Source: Chitinophagaceae bacterium
Lineage (GTDB): Bacteria > Bacteroidota > Bacteroidia > Chitinophagales > Chitinophagaceae
Assembly (NCBI GenBank): GCA_024103425.1
Contig: JAGFIS010000039.1
Span: 1-64,000 of the forward strand
DNA length: 64,000 nt
Direction of reading: 5' to 3'
The first letter of the stretch is position 1. Each line of letters starts with the position of its first letter. The position numbers were made by a program, and so were the translations under genes. Shown in pieces: positions 16,393 through 25,321 of this stretch. The notes beneath the pieces were generated by a model. The model ran no database searches and was not told the origin of the DNA. It saw only the letters and a program-made list of their open reading frames with translations.

Positions 16393-17715
16393 ATGGGCGT
16401 TTTAAAAGACAGATTCAGGGAGAAATCAGAACAACTTGCGAGTGAGGTGAAGGAAATGCTGAAGGAGCATGGCGATAAACCGATCGGAGAGGTAAAACTA
16501 TCACAGATTTATGGTGGAATGAGAGGAATTACCGGTTTGGTGACAGAAACTTCGCTTCTGGATCCACAGGATGGTATTCGCTTCCGCGGATATTCTATCC
16601 CTGAACTGGAAAAAGCATTGCCGAAAGCAGAAGGAGGCAGTGAGCCGTTGCCCGAAGGACTGTTTTATCTGATGCTGGTGGGAAGCCTGCCGGGAGATGA
16701 CGATGTACAACACATCACCAGTGTATGGCAACGCAGAAGTCACGTACCGAATTATGTTTTCGACACCATCGAGTCGCTGCCCGAAAGCACTCACCCGATG
16801 ACACAGTTCGTAGTGGGTATTATGGCACTGCAGAACGAAAGTAACTTTGCAAGACGCTATGCGGAAGGCATGAGTAAGAAGGATTACTGGGAAGCCACCT
16901 TCGATGACGTGATGGATCTGATTGCCCGCCTGCCGAGAATTGCAGCTTATGTTTATCGCAGAAAATATAAAGGCGGAAAACACATTCAGCCTAACGGATT
17001 GCTCGACTGGGCCGGCAACTTTGCACACATGCTCGGTTACGACAGCGAGGAGTTCCGCGAACTGATGCGTTTGTATATGACTATTCATGCCGACCACGAA
17101 GGTGGTAACGTTTCTGCACATACTACCCACCTCGTAGGTTCTGCACTGAGCGATCCTTATCTCGCTTTTGCTGCCGGTATGAACGGTCTGGCCGGACCAC
17201 TGCACGGACTGGCTAACCAGGAAGTGATCAAGTGGATCTTTGAAATGCAGGAGCAGATCGGAAGCGACCTGCCTACCAAAGAGCAGATTACCGACTATGT
17301 GAAAAAGACACTTTCTGAAGGAAAAGTAATTCCCGGATACGGACACGCCGTTTTGAGAAAAACAGATCCGCGTTTTGAAGCACAGATGAGATTCGGTAAA
17401 AAGCACATGCCGGACGATCACCTGCTGCAGACCGTTTGGAATATCTATGATACAGTTCCCGATATTCTCGGCTCAATCGCCAAGATTAAAAACCCATGGC
17501 CGAATGTGGATGCCCACAGTGGAGCACTCCTCGTACACTACGGAATGGTAGAGTATGAGTTCTATACAGTTCTCTTCGGTGTATCCCGTGCGTTGGGTGT
17601 ACTGGCCGGACTTTGTTGGGACAGGGCACTCGGAATGCCGTTGGAGCGTCCGAAGTCTGTAAGCACCCGTTTGGTGAAATTATGGCTCGAAGGCAAAGAA
17701 GAAATCTGGGGCTAA
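16393..17715 (+). CDS. gltA: Citrate synthase, eukaryotic-like (Si) type
   Basis: This 440-residue cytosolic enzyme condenses oxaloacetate and acetyl-CoA to citrate, entry step of the TCA cycle. Conserved segments include HADHEGGNVSAHTTHLVG, the active-site GLAGPLHGLANQEV (His near residue 271), IPGYGHAVLRKTDPR (His near 318) and the NVDAHSGALL Asp motif. The long N-terminal helical part and the GYGHAVLR form are those of mitochondrial-type citrate synthases found in Bacteroidota. The gene is monocistronic and preceded by an AT-rich leader; a near-match to the -7 box (TACCTTTA, 16340-16347) is present. tRNA-Ala follows 60 bases downstream under its own promoter. Confidence 0.95.
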   Translation: MGVLKDRFREKSEQLASEVKEMLKEHGDKPIGEVKLSQIYGGMRGITGLVTETSLLDPQDGIRFRGYSIPELEKALPKAEGGSEPLPEGLFYLMLVGSLPGDDDVQHITSVWQRRSHVPNYVFDTIESLPESTHPMTQFVVGIMALQNESNFARRYAEGMSKKDYWEATFDDVMDLIARLPRIAAYVYRRKYKGGKHIQPNGLLDWAGNFAHMLGYDSEEFRELMRLYMTIHADHEGGNVSAHTTHLVGSALSDPYLAFAAGMNGLAGPLHGLANQEVIKWIFEMQEQIGSDLPTKEQITDYVKKTLSEGKVIPGYGHAVLRKTDPRFEAQMRFGKKHMPDDHLLQTVWNIYDTVPDILGSIAKIKNPWPNVDAHSGALLVHYGMVEYEFYTVLFGVSRALGVLAGLCWDRALGMPLERPKSVSTRLVKLWLEGKEEIWG

Positions 17716-17736
17716 TCAAATTTCAAAACGAACGAC

Positions 17737-17744
17737 TATATTTG
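17737..17744 (+). promoter_or_regulatory. -7 promoter box for tRNA-Ala
   Basis: TATATTTG matches TAnnTTTG exactly, predicting a start near 17751, 25 nt before the mature tRNA. Confidence 0.5.
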
Positions 17745-17775
17745 CCGCGCTTTTCACAAAAAAGAAGAGCGCCAT

Positions 17776-17848
17776 GGGGAATTAGCTCAGTTGGTAGAGC
17801 ATTTGCATGGCATGCAAAGGGTCACCGGTTCGAGTCCGGTATTCTCCA
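17776..17848 (+). tRNA. tRNA-Ala (anticodon GGC)
   Basis: A full 73-nt cloverleaf folds: acceptor GGGGAAT/ATTCTCC, D-stem GCTC/GAGC, anticodon stem TTTGC/GCAAA with loop ATGGCAT (anticodon GGC), 5-base variable loop GGGTC, and T-arm ACCGG-TTCGAGT-CCGGT. It ends in discriminator A; CCA is not encoded. It reads GCC/GCU codons. The T-arm and 3' acceptor strand are duplicated 116 bases downstream. Confidence 0.95.
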
Positions 17849-17881
17849 CAGAATGAAGAGGCAAGAGCCTCTTTTTTTGTT
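17827..17881 (+). repeat. 55-bp direct repeat, tRNA-Ala 3' end plus terminator (copy 1)
   Basis: Spans half the T-arm, the 3' acceptor strand and the terminator of tRNA-Ala. It recurs at 17943-17997 with two mismatches in 55, both in the terminator loop. Confidence 0.9.
17857..17878 (+). terminator. Intrinsic terminator of tRNA-Ala
   Basis: The stem AGAGGC/GCCTCT with loop AAGA runs into seven T residues, a textbook rho-independent terminator 9 bases after the tRNA. Confidence 0.85.
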
Positions 17882-17942
17882 TTGTGGAGTTTGTTTTCAT
17901 CAAAGGAAGTCACCCCTGCCTGTCTTACGACAGTCAGACAGG
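17882..17942. other. 61-bp segment between duplicated tRNA-Ala ends
   Basis: Contains a hairpin CCTGTCT (17919-17925) / AGACAGG (17936-17942) with an alternative CTGTC/GACAG pairing inside it. There is no gene. The bracketing 55-bp repeats make this look like the scar of an element that entered and mostly left the tRNA attachment site. Confidence 0.5.
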
Positions 17943-17997
17943 GGTTCGAGTCCGGTATTCTCCACAGAATGAAGAGGCGCGAGCCTCTTTTTTTGTT
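17943..17997 (+). repeat. 55-bp direct repeat, downstream copy with second terminator
   Basis: Second copy of the tRNA-Ala 3' end and terminator. The terminator stem AGAGGC/GCCTCT (17973-17988) is kept, while its loop has changed from AAGA to GCGA, a stable GNRA tetraloop. It cannot form a tRNA because the 5' half is missing. Confidence 0.88.
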
Positions 17998-18498
17998 GGT
18001 GCTGTTTCTAACCTGTTGCCTGCAGCAATGTTTATTTGTTTATGCGTTTAATCGTTTAGTTTTTTTCTCTGCAGTTGTCTGCCGTCGTGAGGAAAGCGTT
18101 ATACCACGACTCTTCCGCGACCAGGGATGGTCACGGTACTATAGACAGCACGCCCTGAGCGATAAACCGGGTATCTCACCCATCGTTATTGCGAGAAAGC
18201 CTGAAAGGCTGACGAAGCCTGTCTGCCTGAACGGCAATCAGGCAGGCAACCTCGACGTTTTTGGCTGCAATCCATTTATGAGTGGGTAGAATGAGATTGC
18301 GAATTCCGATTTATCGGAATTCGCAGTGACGGCATAGAAGGTTGCACCAACACTCAATAGCAAGTTCCCGGCTTATAATTCATGATTTATAACTCATAAT
18401 TCAATAGGCCCGGTTAATATTTCTCCCCAAGAGTTTCCCTCAGAAAGTTTATTTTCGACGATAGTTAACCGGATCATTCATTTTCCAACCAGATAGTT
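17998..18498. other. 500-bp repeat-rich gap before the glycosidase operon
   Basis: There is no convincing gene. The gap holds a partial copy of the 225-bp repeat tail (about 18115-18150) and a complex hairpin element (about 18184-18254) containing TGCCTGA/TCAGGCA. It also holds a perfect 13-bp-arm palindrome (18298-18325) and five heptad units (18372-18406). No exact promoter box for the downstream operon was found. Confidence 0.7.
18298..18325. repeat. Perfect 13-bp hairpin of the ATTGC family
   Basis: Arms TGCGAATTCCGAT (18298-18310) and ATCGGAATTCGCA (18313-18325) pair perfectly around a TT loop. The flanks GAGAT before and GTGACGG after match the outer frame of the other family members, in inverted orientation. 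Confidence 0.8.
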
Positions 18499-19851
18499 AT
18501 GAAAAGAAAAGATTTTATCAAGACTACCGCCTTAGCAACTGCCGCTATGGCTATCCCAGGACAGAGCCTTTTTGCGAGTAGCAGAGAGAGCAAGTTGAGC
18601 ATCGGCATTATCGGTGTCGGGCTTCGCGGGCAAAACCACTTAGACCTTCTGCTCCGGCGCAGTGATGTGGATGTTACTGCTATCTGCGATGTGGACGATC
18701 GTATGCTCGGCATGTCTAAGACGATGATTACCAAAAGCGGTAAGAAGATGCCTAAGATTTATACCGGGGATGATTATGCGTGGAGGACGATGTTGAAGTC
18801 TGAAAAACTGGATGGGGTGGTAATTGCCACGCCGTGGGAATGGCACAAGTCCATGATTATCGGGTCGCTACAGGAAGGAGTGAAGTATGTTGGAACGGAA
18901 GTTATATTGGGCATTACCCTGCAAGATCATTGGGATGTGGTGAAGGCAGCAGAAAAATATAACGGTCATGTGATGATGCTCGAGAATGTCTGCTACCGCA
19001 GGGATGTGATGGCGGTGCTGAATATGGTAAGGCAGGGTCTGTTTGGGGAATTAGTGCACTTGCAAGGCGGTTATCAGCACGATCTGAGGGAAGTGAAGTT
19101 TAACGATGGGGTCAATCCCTACGGACACGGAGTTGAGTTCGGTCCGAAAGCCTTCTCAGAAGCCAGATGGAGGACAGACCACTCGGTACATCGCAACGGG
19201 GATTTATATCCGACACACGGTATCGGTCCGATAGCTCATTATATCAATATCAACCGCGGAAATAAATTCATGTCGCTCTGTTCATTCTCTTCCAAGGCTC
19301 GTGGGCTGCACGATTACATTGTGAAAATGGCAGGCGAAGACGCACCGAATGCGAAAGTGAGATTCAAATTGGGAGATGTGGTGACGACCTCCATAGACTG
19401 TGCAAATGGCGAAACTATTTTGTTGCAGCATGACACCAATCTGCCAAGGCCTTATTCGCTTGGATTCAGAGTGCAGGGTACCAACGGGATATGGATGGAT
19501 GTCAACAAAGGCATTTATATAGAAGGGAAATCAGCAAAAGCGCATCAATGGGATGATGCTAAAGAATGGTTGGATAAATATGATCATCCGCTGTGGAAGA
19601 GATGGAGCAAAGACACTGAGGGCGCAGGGCATGGTGGCATGGACTTTTTCGTAATTCATGGTTTTATTGAGGCTATTAAGAGGAATGTGCCGACACCGAT
19701 TGATGTGTATGACTCAGCTGCATGGAGTGCTATCACTCCGTTGAGTGAGCAGTCTATCGAACTGGGAAATGAAACAGTGGAGTTCCCTGATTTCACCGGA
19801 GGACAGTGGATGTACAGAAAACCGGTCTTCGCACTGGATGATGAATATTAA
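18499..19851 (+). CDS. GH109 alpha-N-acetylgalactosaminidase (Gfo/Idh/MocA fold)
   Basis: This 450-residue NAD-dependent glycosidase is expected to remove terminal alpha-GalNAc (for example blood-group A). An export signal (MKRKDFIKTTALATAAMAIPG) resembles a Tat signal but lacks a true RR pair. The Rossmann motif IGIIGVGLRGQNHL follows. The segment ENVCYRRDVMAVLNMVRQG, then GGYQHDLREV, WRTDHSVHRNGDLYPTHG and INRGNKFMSL, matches what I know of GH109 better than general oxidoreductases. Length fits the family. It opens a same-strand run of eight genes; the kinase starts 26 bases after its stop. A plain sugar dehydrogenase is the main alternative. Confidence 0.82.
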   Translation: MKRKDFIKTTALATAAMAIPGQSLFASSRESKLSIGIIGVGLRGQNHLDLLLRRSDVDVTAICDVDDRMLGMSKTMITKSGKKMPKIYTGDDYAWRTMLKSEKLDGVVIATPWEWHKSMIIGSLQEGVKYVGTEVILGITLQDHWDVVKAAEKYNGHVMMLENVCYRRDVMAVLNMVRQGLFGELVHLQGGYQHDLREVKFNDGVNPYGHGVEFGPKAFSEARWRTDHSVHRNGDLYPTHGIGPIAHYININRGNKFMSLCSFSSKARGLHDYIVKMAGEDAPNAKVRFKLGDVVTTSIDCANGETILLQHDTNLPRPYSLGFRVQGTNGIWMDVNKGIYIEGKSAKAHQWDDAKEWLDKYDHPLWKRWSKDTEGAGHGGMDFFVIHGFIEAIKRNVPTPIDVYDSAAWSAITPLSEQSIELGNETVEFPDFTGGQWMYRKPVFALDDEY

Positions 19852-19877
19852 ACTTTGATTGAAAATAATTTTTTGGA

Positions 19878-20921
19878 ATGGCAGCGCAGGAGAACGGATT
19901 ACAGGAAGTATTGAGATCATTTGGAATCGGCGGTGCAGAAGTACATCCTTTCGGTACGGGGTTGATTAACAGTACCTGGAAGGTGAAGACTGCAGAGAAG
20001 AATTTTATTCTTCAGAAAATCAATACCAATGTTTTCAAAAAGCCTGAAGATCTGGGATACAATATCCGTTTGATTGCAGATTATCTGGCAGCTCATTATC
20101 CGGATTATTATTTCATTGCACCGCTCAAAACGGTGTCGGGTGAAGACCTTTGTCATTATGAAGACAGTTGGTATCGCCTGGCACCCTTTGCCGAAGGCTC
20201 TCACTCTTTTGATGTGGTGTCTGATGCTGACCACGCTTATGAGGCCGCGAAGCAATTCGGACGGTTTACAAGAGTGTTGTCAGGATTGGATGCATCGCAA
20301 TTGAGGGTGACGATTCCTGATTTTCATAATCTCGAGCTTCGCTTCAATCAGTTTACCAATGCGGTGGCTATGGGCAACAAAGAAAGAATCCGGCAGTCAG
20401 CGGATGAGATTGAAGCATTAATGAGTCAGAAACAGATTGTTGAACGGTATAAAGAAATTGTTGCCGACCCCCAATTCCGCCTGCGTATTACACATCATGA
20501 TACCAAAATCAGCAATGTGCTTTTCGATACCGGCAGGAAGGGGATGTGTGTGATCGATCTCGATACCGTTATGCCGGGATACTTCATCAGCGATGTGGGC
20601 GATATGATGCGCACTTACCTCTCGCCTGTGAGTGAGGAAGAAAAAGACTTCAGTAAGATTGTCGTCCGCAAAGATATCTTTGATGCTATTGTGAAAGGTT
20701 ACAGCGAAGAAATGGAAGGGGAGCTCACCGATCGCGAACAGACAGCTTTTCTTTATGCGGGAGAGTTTATGATCTACATGCAGGCACTGCGGTTCCTGAC
20801 GGATCATCTGCAGGACGATGTTTATTACGGAGCTAAATATGAAGGACATAATTATGTAAGAGCCGGCAATCAAATCACACTTTTACTCCGCCTTCAGGAG
20901 CTGGCTCAGTCAGCCAATTGA
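19878..20921 (+). CDS. Sugar kinase of the aminoglycoside-phosphotransferase fold (NahK-like)
   Basis: The 347-residue cytosolic kinase has the APH catalytic loop HHDTKISNVLFD (Asp208, Asn213) and the metal-binding VIDLDTVMPGYF (Asp227/Asp229). Both resemble N-acetylhexosamine 1-kinases more than antibiotic kinases. Between an alpha-GalNAcase and other glycosidases, a role in phosphorylating released GalNAc or GlcNAc is a good inference. The sequence does not prove the substrate. There is no signal peptide, unlike its neighbours. It is 26 bases after GH109 and 19 before GH35, clearly within the operon. Confidence 0.78.
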   Translation: MAAQENGLQEVLRSFGIGGAEVHPFGTGLINSTWKVKTAEKNFILQKINTNVFKKPEDLGYNIRLIADYLAAHYPDYYFIAPLKTVSGEDLCHYEDSWYRLAPFAEGSHSFDVVSDADHAYEAAKQFGRFTRVLSGLDASQLRVTIPDFHNLELRFNQFTNAVAMGNKERIRQSADEIEALMSQKQIVERYKEIVADPQFRLRITHHDTKISNVLFDTGRKGMCVIDLDTVMPGYFISDVGDMMRTYLSPVSEEEKDFSKIVVRKDIFDAIVKGYSEEMEGELTDREQTAFLYAGEFMIYMQALRFLTDHLQDDVYYGAKYEGHNYVRAGNQITLLLRLQELAQSAN

Positions 20922-20940
20922 TAATGTTATAACAGTTTTA

Positions 20941-22767
20941 ATGATGAACAGGAAAACACTTTTTCTTTTTGTAGTAAGTTTCTTTTTTTTCTCTGCGGGG
21001 TTCGCGCAGCAGCGACACACCTTTAGTCTTGGTACTGACGATTTTCTGCTCGATGGCAAACCGTTTCAGATCATCAGCGGAGAAGTACATCCGGCGAGGA
21101 TTCCAAGAGAGTACTGGAGGCACAGGGTTCAGATGGTGAAGGCTATGGGCTGTAATACGGTTTCGGCCTATATGTTCTGGAATCATCACGAAGTATCTCC
21201 CGGAATCTTTGATTTCAAGACGGGCAATCGCGATATCGCAGAATTCATCCGTATCTGTCAGGAGGAAGGCATGTGGGTGATTATTCGTCCGGGTCCGTAT
21301 GTCTGTGCAGAGTGGGATTTTGGTGGCCTGCCAACGTATCTCTTAAAAATTCCCGATATCAAAGTGCGCGGCATGGATGCTCGCTACATGGAGCCTGTAA
21401 GGCACTATGTGGCCAATATGGCTGAACAGATTGCTCCGCTGCAGATAACTAACGGCGGACCGCTGTTGATGATACAGGTAGAGAATGAATACGGCAGCTA
21501 CGGCAACGACAAGGAATATTTACTAACGCTGAGGGATATGTGGGTGAGGAATGATATCAACGTGCCTTTCTTTACCGGAGATGGTCCTACCGCATATATG
21601 CTCGATGCAGGCACTATACCGGGCGCAGCCATCGGCCTGGACAGCGGCAGCAATGAGAGAGATTTCGAGCAGGGGAAAAAGCAAAATCCCAATGTACCGG
21701 TATTCAGTTCAGAGACTTATCCCGGATGGCTCACTCACTGGGGGGAGAAATGGGCAAAGCCCGATACCAACAGTCTGAAGAAAGAGATCGAGTTCCTGCT
21801 GAAAAATAAAAAGTCGTTCAACTTTTATGTGATCCACGGCGGCACTAATTTCGGATTCACCGCAGGGGCAAATGCTTCTTCACCGGTTTCTTACCAGCCC
21901 GACCTGACGAGCTATGACTACGACGCTCCCATCGACGAGCAGGGCAGGGCTACACCAAAGTATCACATGTTGCGCAATCTGATAAAACAATATGTAAGCT
22001 ACAAGGTTCCTGAAATACCGGCGCCGATACCGGTGATTACGATCCCCGCCATCCAAATGAAGAAGGCCTGGAATCTGTGGAATTATTCATTGCCTTCGAT
22101 CAATACCGTACAACCACAACCGTTTGAAAACTTCGATCAGAACCAGGGGCTCGCTATCTACAAAACAAAACTAATCGGCCATAAGAGCGGAAGACTAAAA
22201 ATATGGGAACCGCATGATTATGCACTTGTATTCCTGAACGGTCAGTTTATCGATACTGTTTATCGCGACGGTGGCCGCTGGGAAGTGACGCTGCCTAAGA
22301 CAGATGTGGATACGCCATTATTGGAAATAGTGGTAGAAGGTATGGGGCACATCAATTTTGCGCAATTCATGATCGATAGAAAGGGTATCACCGATAGGGT
22401 AACTCTCAACGGAATGACATTGATGAACTGGGAAACTACTTTGTTGCCGTTGGATGAAGAATTCATGCGTACACAGAAACCGGATATGAACGAAAAAGTA
22501 GCCGCAGATAAACCGTGCAACTTTTTTACGGGAAGCTTCAATCTGACGGAAGTCGGCGATACTTATTTTGATATGAGCAAGTTCACCAAAGGGGTAGTGT
22601 ACGTCAACGGCCATAATCTCGGCAGGTTCTGGAATATCGGTCCGCAGCAAAGGCTGTATTGTCCAGCCTCATGGTTGAAAAAAGGAAAGAATGAAATAAT
22701 AGCCTTTGATTTGCACCAGATGCAGGAGGCGACCATCGAAGGCGTAACCGATCTGGGAGACGATTAA
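20941..22767 (+). CDS. GH35 beta-galactosidase
   Basis: The 608-residue secreted enzyme removes terminal beta-linked galactose. After a signal peptide (to about residue 23, SAGFAQQ) comes the TIM barrel, with GEVHPARIPREYWRHR, the acid/base Glu183 in VENEYGSYG and the probable nucleophile Glu258 in PVFSSETYPGW. C-terminal beta-sandwich domains typical of GH35 include FLNGQFIDTVYRDGG and VYVNGHNLGRFWNIGPQQ. Length is usual for bacterial GH35. Together with the other glycosidases it would act on galactose layers of glycan chains such as type-1/type-2 or core structures. Confidence 0.93.
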   Translation: MMNRKTLFLFVVSFFFFSAGFAQQRHTFSLGTDDFLLDGKPFQIISGEVHPARIPREYWRHRVQMVKAMGCNTVSAYMFWNHHEVSPGIFDFKTGNRDIAEFIRICQEEGMWVIIRPGPYVCAEWDFGGLPTYLLKIPDIKVRGMDARYMEPVRHYVANMAEQIAPLQITNGGPLLMIQVENEYGSYGNDKEYLLTLRDMWVRNDINVPFFTGDGPTAYMLDAGTIPGAAIGLDSGSNERDFEQGKKQNPNVPVFSSETYPGWLTHWGEKWAKPDTNSLKKEIEFLLKNKKSFNFYVIHGGTNFGFTAGANASSPVSYQPDLTSYDYDAPIDEQGRATPKYHMLRNLIKQYVSYKVPEIPAPIPVITIPAIQMKKAWNLWNYSLPSINTVQPQPFENFDQNQGLAIYKTKLIGHKSGRLKIWEPHDYALVFLNGQFIDTVYRDGGRWEVTLPKTDVDTPLLEIVVEGMGHINFAQFMIDRKGITDRVTLNGMTLMNWETTLLPLDEEFMRTQKPDMNEKVAADKPCNFFTGSFNLTEVGDTYFDMSKFTKGVVYVNGHNLGRFWNIGPQQRLYCPASWLKKGKNEIIAFDLHQMQEATIEGVTDLGDD

Positions 22768-22803
22768 GGATGAGGTAAATATTTGAATACTGAATTTTAG
22801 AAT

Positions 22804-23982
22804 ATGGTAAGAAAACTCTTTTTATTGTTTTTCTTCAGCACAGCAATTTCTTTTGCCAATGCTCAGCAACTCGCCCCCACACCGCCTATGGGCTGGATGA
22901 CGTGGAACTTCTTCGGAGAGAACATCAATGAATCTATCATCCGTGAAATGGCAGATGCCATGGTATCGAGCGGAATGCGGGATGCAGGTTATCACTACAT
23001 CATGATCGACGACGGTTGGCAAGGCGGAAGGGATAACAAGAACAACATTATTCCCGATCCTAAGAAATTTCCTTCAGGGATTAAAGCGCTCGCAGATTAT
23101 GTACACTCAAAAGGCCTGAAGCTGGGAATCTATTCTGATGCGGCACAACTAACCTGTGCAGGTTATACCGCCAGCTACGGATTTGAAGATCAGGATGCCA
23201 AAACCTTTGCTTCGTGGGGGATCGATTATCTGAAATACGACTATTGTTATGCACCCGGTGACTCGGTAACGGCCAAAACCCGCTACAAGAAAATGGGGGA
23301 TGCACTAAAAAAGAGCGGCAGGGATATCGTGTTCAGTATCTGCGAATGGGGGCAGCGCTATCCGTGGTTTTGGGCGGCGAATGCAGGCGGTAACCTTTGG
23401 CGTACAACCTACGACGTGCGCGATTCATGGAGCAGTCTGATGTATATTTATGAGATCAATGTAGAGTTGGATAAGTATGCCGCCCCCGGGCGTTGGAACG
23501 ATCCCGATATGCTGATTGTAGGCCTGCGCGGCAAGAGTGGTCCGGCAAGCGATCTGGGTGGTACGGGTTGTAATGATATTGAATACATGAGCAACATGAG
23601 TTTGTGGAGCATCATGGCATCGCCACTGATAGCCACCAATGATATCCGCAGCATGAGCGATGTGTACAGGGAAATTCTTACAAATCCTGAAGTGATTGCC
23701 ATTAATCAGGACCCGCTGGGCAAACAGGCTGCGAGGGTTATCAGCAGAGATTCACTGGATGTGCTGCTAAAGCCGCTCAGCAACGGCGACTATGCTGTGG
23801 CGATTATGAATAAGGGAAGCAAGACAAAGAAGGTTGCATTGAGTTTTTCAGAACTGAAGCTGGATGGTGCATACGAGATCAGAGACCTCTGGCAGAAGAA
23901 GAATATTGGTCAGGGTACACAGTGGAAAGGGGATGTACTGACACATGAAACAAAATTTTACAGATTAAAAAAACAGAGTTGA
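22804..23982 (+). CDS. GH27 alpha-galactosidase
   Basis: The 392-residue secreted TIM-barrel enzyme has a signal peptide ending near residue 20 (ISFANAQQ). Family signatures are PPMGWMTWNFF, YIMIDDGWQGG, nucleophile Asp146 in LKYDYCYA and acid/base Asp204 in WRTTYDVRDSW. The later GRWNDPDMLIVG and INQDPLGKQA motifs are also present. GH27 includes alpha-galactosidases and alpha-N-acetylgalactosaminidases; which one this is depends on loop residues I cannot judge reliably. In this context it could act on blood-group-B-like or alpha-Gal ends. The fucosidase begins 1 base after its stop codon. Confidence 0.93.
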   Translation: MVRKLFLLFFFSTAISFANAQQLAPTPPMGWMTWNFFGENINESIIREMADAMVSSGMRDAGYHYIMIDDGWQGGRDNKNNIIPDPKKFPSGIKALADYVHSKGLKLGIYSDAAQLTCAGYTASYGFEDQDAKTFASWGIDYLKYDYCYAPGDSVTAKTRYKKMGDALKKSGRDIVFSICEWGQRYPWFWAANAGGNLWRTTYDVRDSWSSLMYIYEINVELDKYAAPGRWNDPDMLIVGLRGKSGPASDLGGTGCNDIEYMSNMSLWSIMASPLIATNDIRSMSDVYREILTNPEVIAINQDPLGKQAARVISRDSLDVLLKPLSNGDYAVAIMNKGSKTKKVALSFSELKLDGAYEIRDLWQKKNIGQGTQWKGDVLTHETKFYRLKKQS

Positions 23983-23983
23983 T

Positions 23984-25315
23984 ATGAAGAAAATTCTTTG
24001 GCTGACGGCGCTGGCTGTCATGATTTTGACAACGGGGTTTGCACAGGAATACACTCCCGCACCCGAAAATCTGGAAGCCCGTCAACAATTTCAGGATAAT
24101 AAGTTTGGCATGTTCATTCACTGGGGCTTGTCGAGTATTCTGGGAGACGGGGAGTGGGTGATGAACAACCGCAAGATTTCGGTTAAAGATTACAGCAGAT
24201 TGTTGCCTGCCTTTGATCCGCACAATTTTGACGCGGCTAAGTGGGTAGGAGCAGCCAAGAGTGCGGGTATGAAGTACATTGTTTTCATCACCAGGCATCA
24301 CGACGGATTCTCAAACTGGGATACCAAATATTCTGACTGGAAAATAACGAATACACCTTATGGTAAGGATGTGCTGAGGCAGTTGGCAGATGAATGCAAG
24401 AAGCAGGGTATTCAACTGGGACTGTATTATTCAACGCTCGACTGGTACAGGGATGATTATCCTTATGAGACGGGAAGAACCGGCAAATTTAGTGGCAGGA
24501 CTAAGAAGAGCGATTACGATCATTATCTGCAATTTATGAAAAATCAGTTGACAGAACTGTTGACAAATTATGGTCCGGTTATGTCGATTTGGTTGGACGG
24601 CCATTGGGATCAGACCAATGTCGAAGGCAGTAAAGACATGAGCTCACGGTTAGACTGGCGGTATAATGAACTGTATGCACATATCCATAACCTGCAGCCT
24701 TCGGTGCTGATTGGGAATAACCACCATCAGACACCTTTCCCGGGAGAGGATTTTCAGATGTTTGAAAGAGACCTGCCCGGGCAGAACAAGAGTGGGCTGA
24801 GCTTTCAGACAGCGTCAGACGTGTTGCCGCTCGAGACCTGTGAAACTATGAACGGTTCATGGGGATTCAACATCACTGACAATAATTATAAATCAACCAA
24901 AGACCTGATTCACTATCTGGTAGGCGCTGCGGGCAGAAATGCTAATTTCCTGCTGAATATCGGTCCCATGCCTGACGGCAGTGTGCAGCCTGAGTTTCTG
25001 GATACACTTAAAGAAATTGGTAAATGGACGGCCAAATACGGCGAAACAGTTTACGGTTCGCGCGGTGGGGTGGTAGATCCGCAAGACTGGGGCGTAGTAG
25101 TTTCCAAAGGCAAGAATATTTATGTGCATGTGTTCAACAAACCAAAGGAGAACTATATCTTCCTGCCGGAGGTTAAAGAGAAGATATCGAAAGCAACGGC
25201 TTTTGATAATGGTAAGGAGTTGAAATTCCGACAGCAGGCCGAGGGGGTATTTGTTTATATAGATGATCTGCCCGGTAATGATACTGATGCAATTATTCAA
25301 CTGAACATTAAATAA
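23984..25315 (+). CDS. GH29 alpha-L-fucosidase
   Basis: This 443-residue secreted retaining fucosidase starts with a signal peptide (to about residue 20, TTGFAQE). Visible motifs are FGMFIHWG (His46-Trp47), FITRHHDGFSNWDT (His105/His106) and the nucleophile Asp205 in VMSIWLDGHWDQ. The C-terminal beta domain is short. It would remove alpha-fucose from H or Lewis-type or N-glycan ends. Only 1 base separates it from the GH27 stop, and the sialidase follows 6 bases later, so these three are tightly coupled. Confidence 0.94.
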   Translation: MKKILWLTALAVMILTTGFAQEYTPAPENLEARQQFQDNKFGMFIHWGLSSILGDGEWVMNNRKISVKDYSRLLPAFDPHNFDAAKWVGAAKSAGMKYIVFITRHHDGFSNWDTKYSDWKITNTPYGKDVLRQLADECKKQGIQLGLYYSTLDWYRDDYPYETGRTGKFSGRTKKSDYDHYLQFMKNQLTELLTNYGPVMSIWLDGHWDQTNVEGSKDMSSRLDWRYNELYAHIHNLQPSVLIGNNHHQTPFPGEDFQMFERDLPGQNKSGLSFQTASDVLPLETCETMNGSWGFNITDNNYKSTKDLIHYLVGAAGRNANFLLNIGPMPDGSVQPEFLDTLKEIGKWTAKYGETVYGSRGGVVDPQDWGVVVSKGKNIYVHVFNKPKENYIFLPEVKEKISKATAFDNGKELKFRQQAEGVFVYIDDLPGNDTDAIIQLNIK

Positions 25316-25321
25316 AATTTC

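Noticed and set aside
16501..17421. 306-codon frame antisense to citrate synthase
   Set aside because: It is a long shadow of a highly conserved gene in the opposite frame, with no domain of its own.
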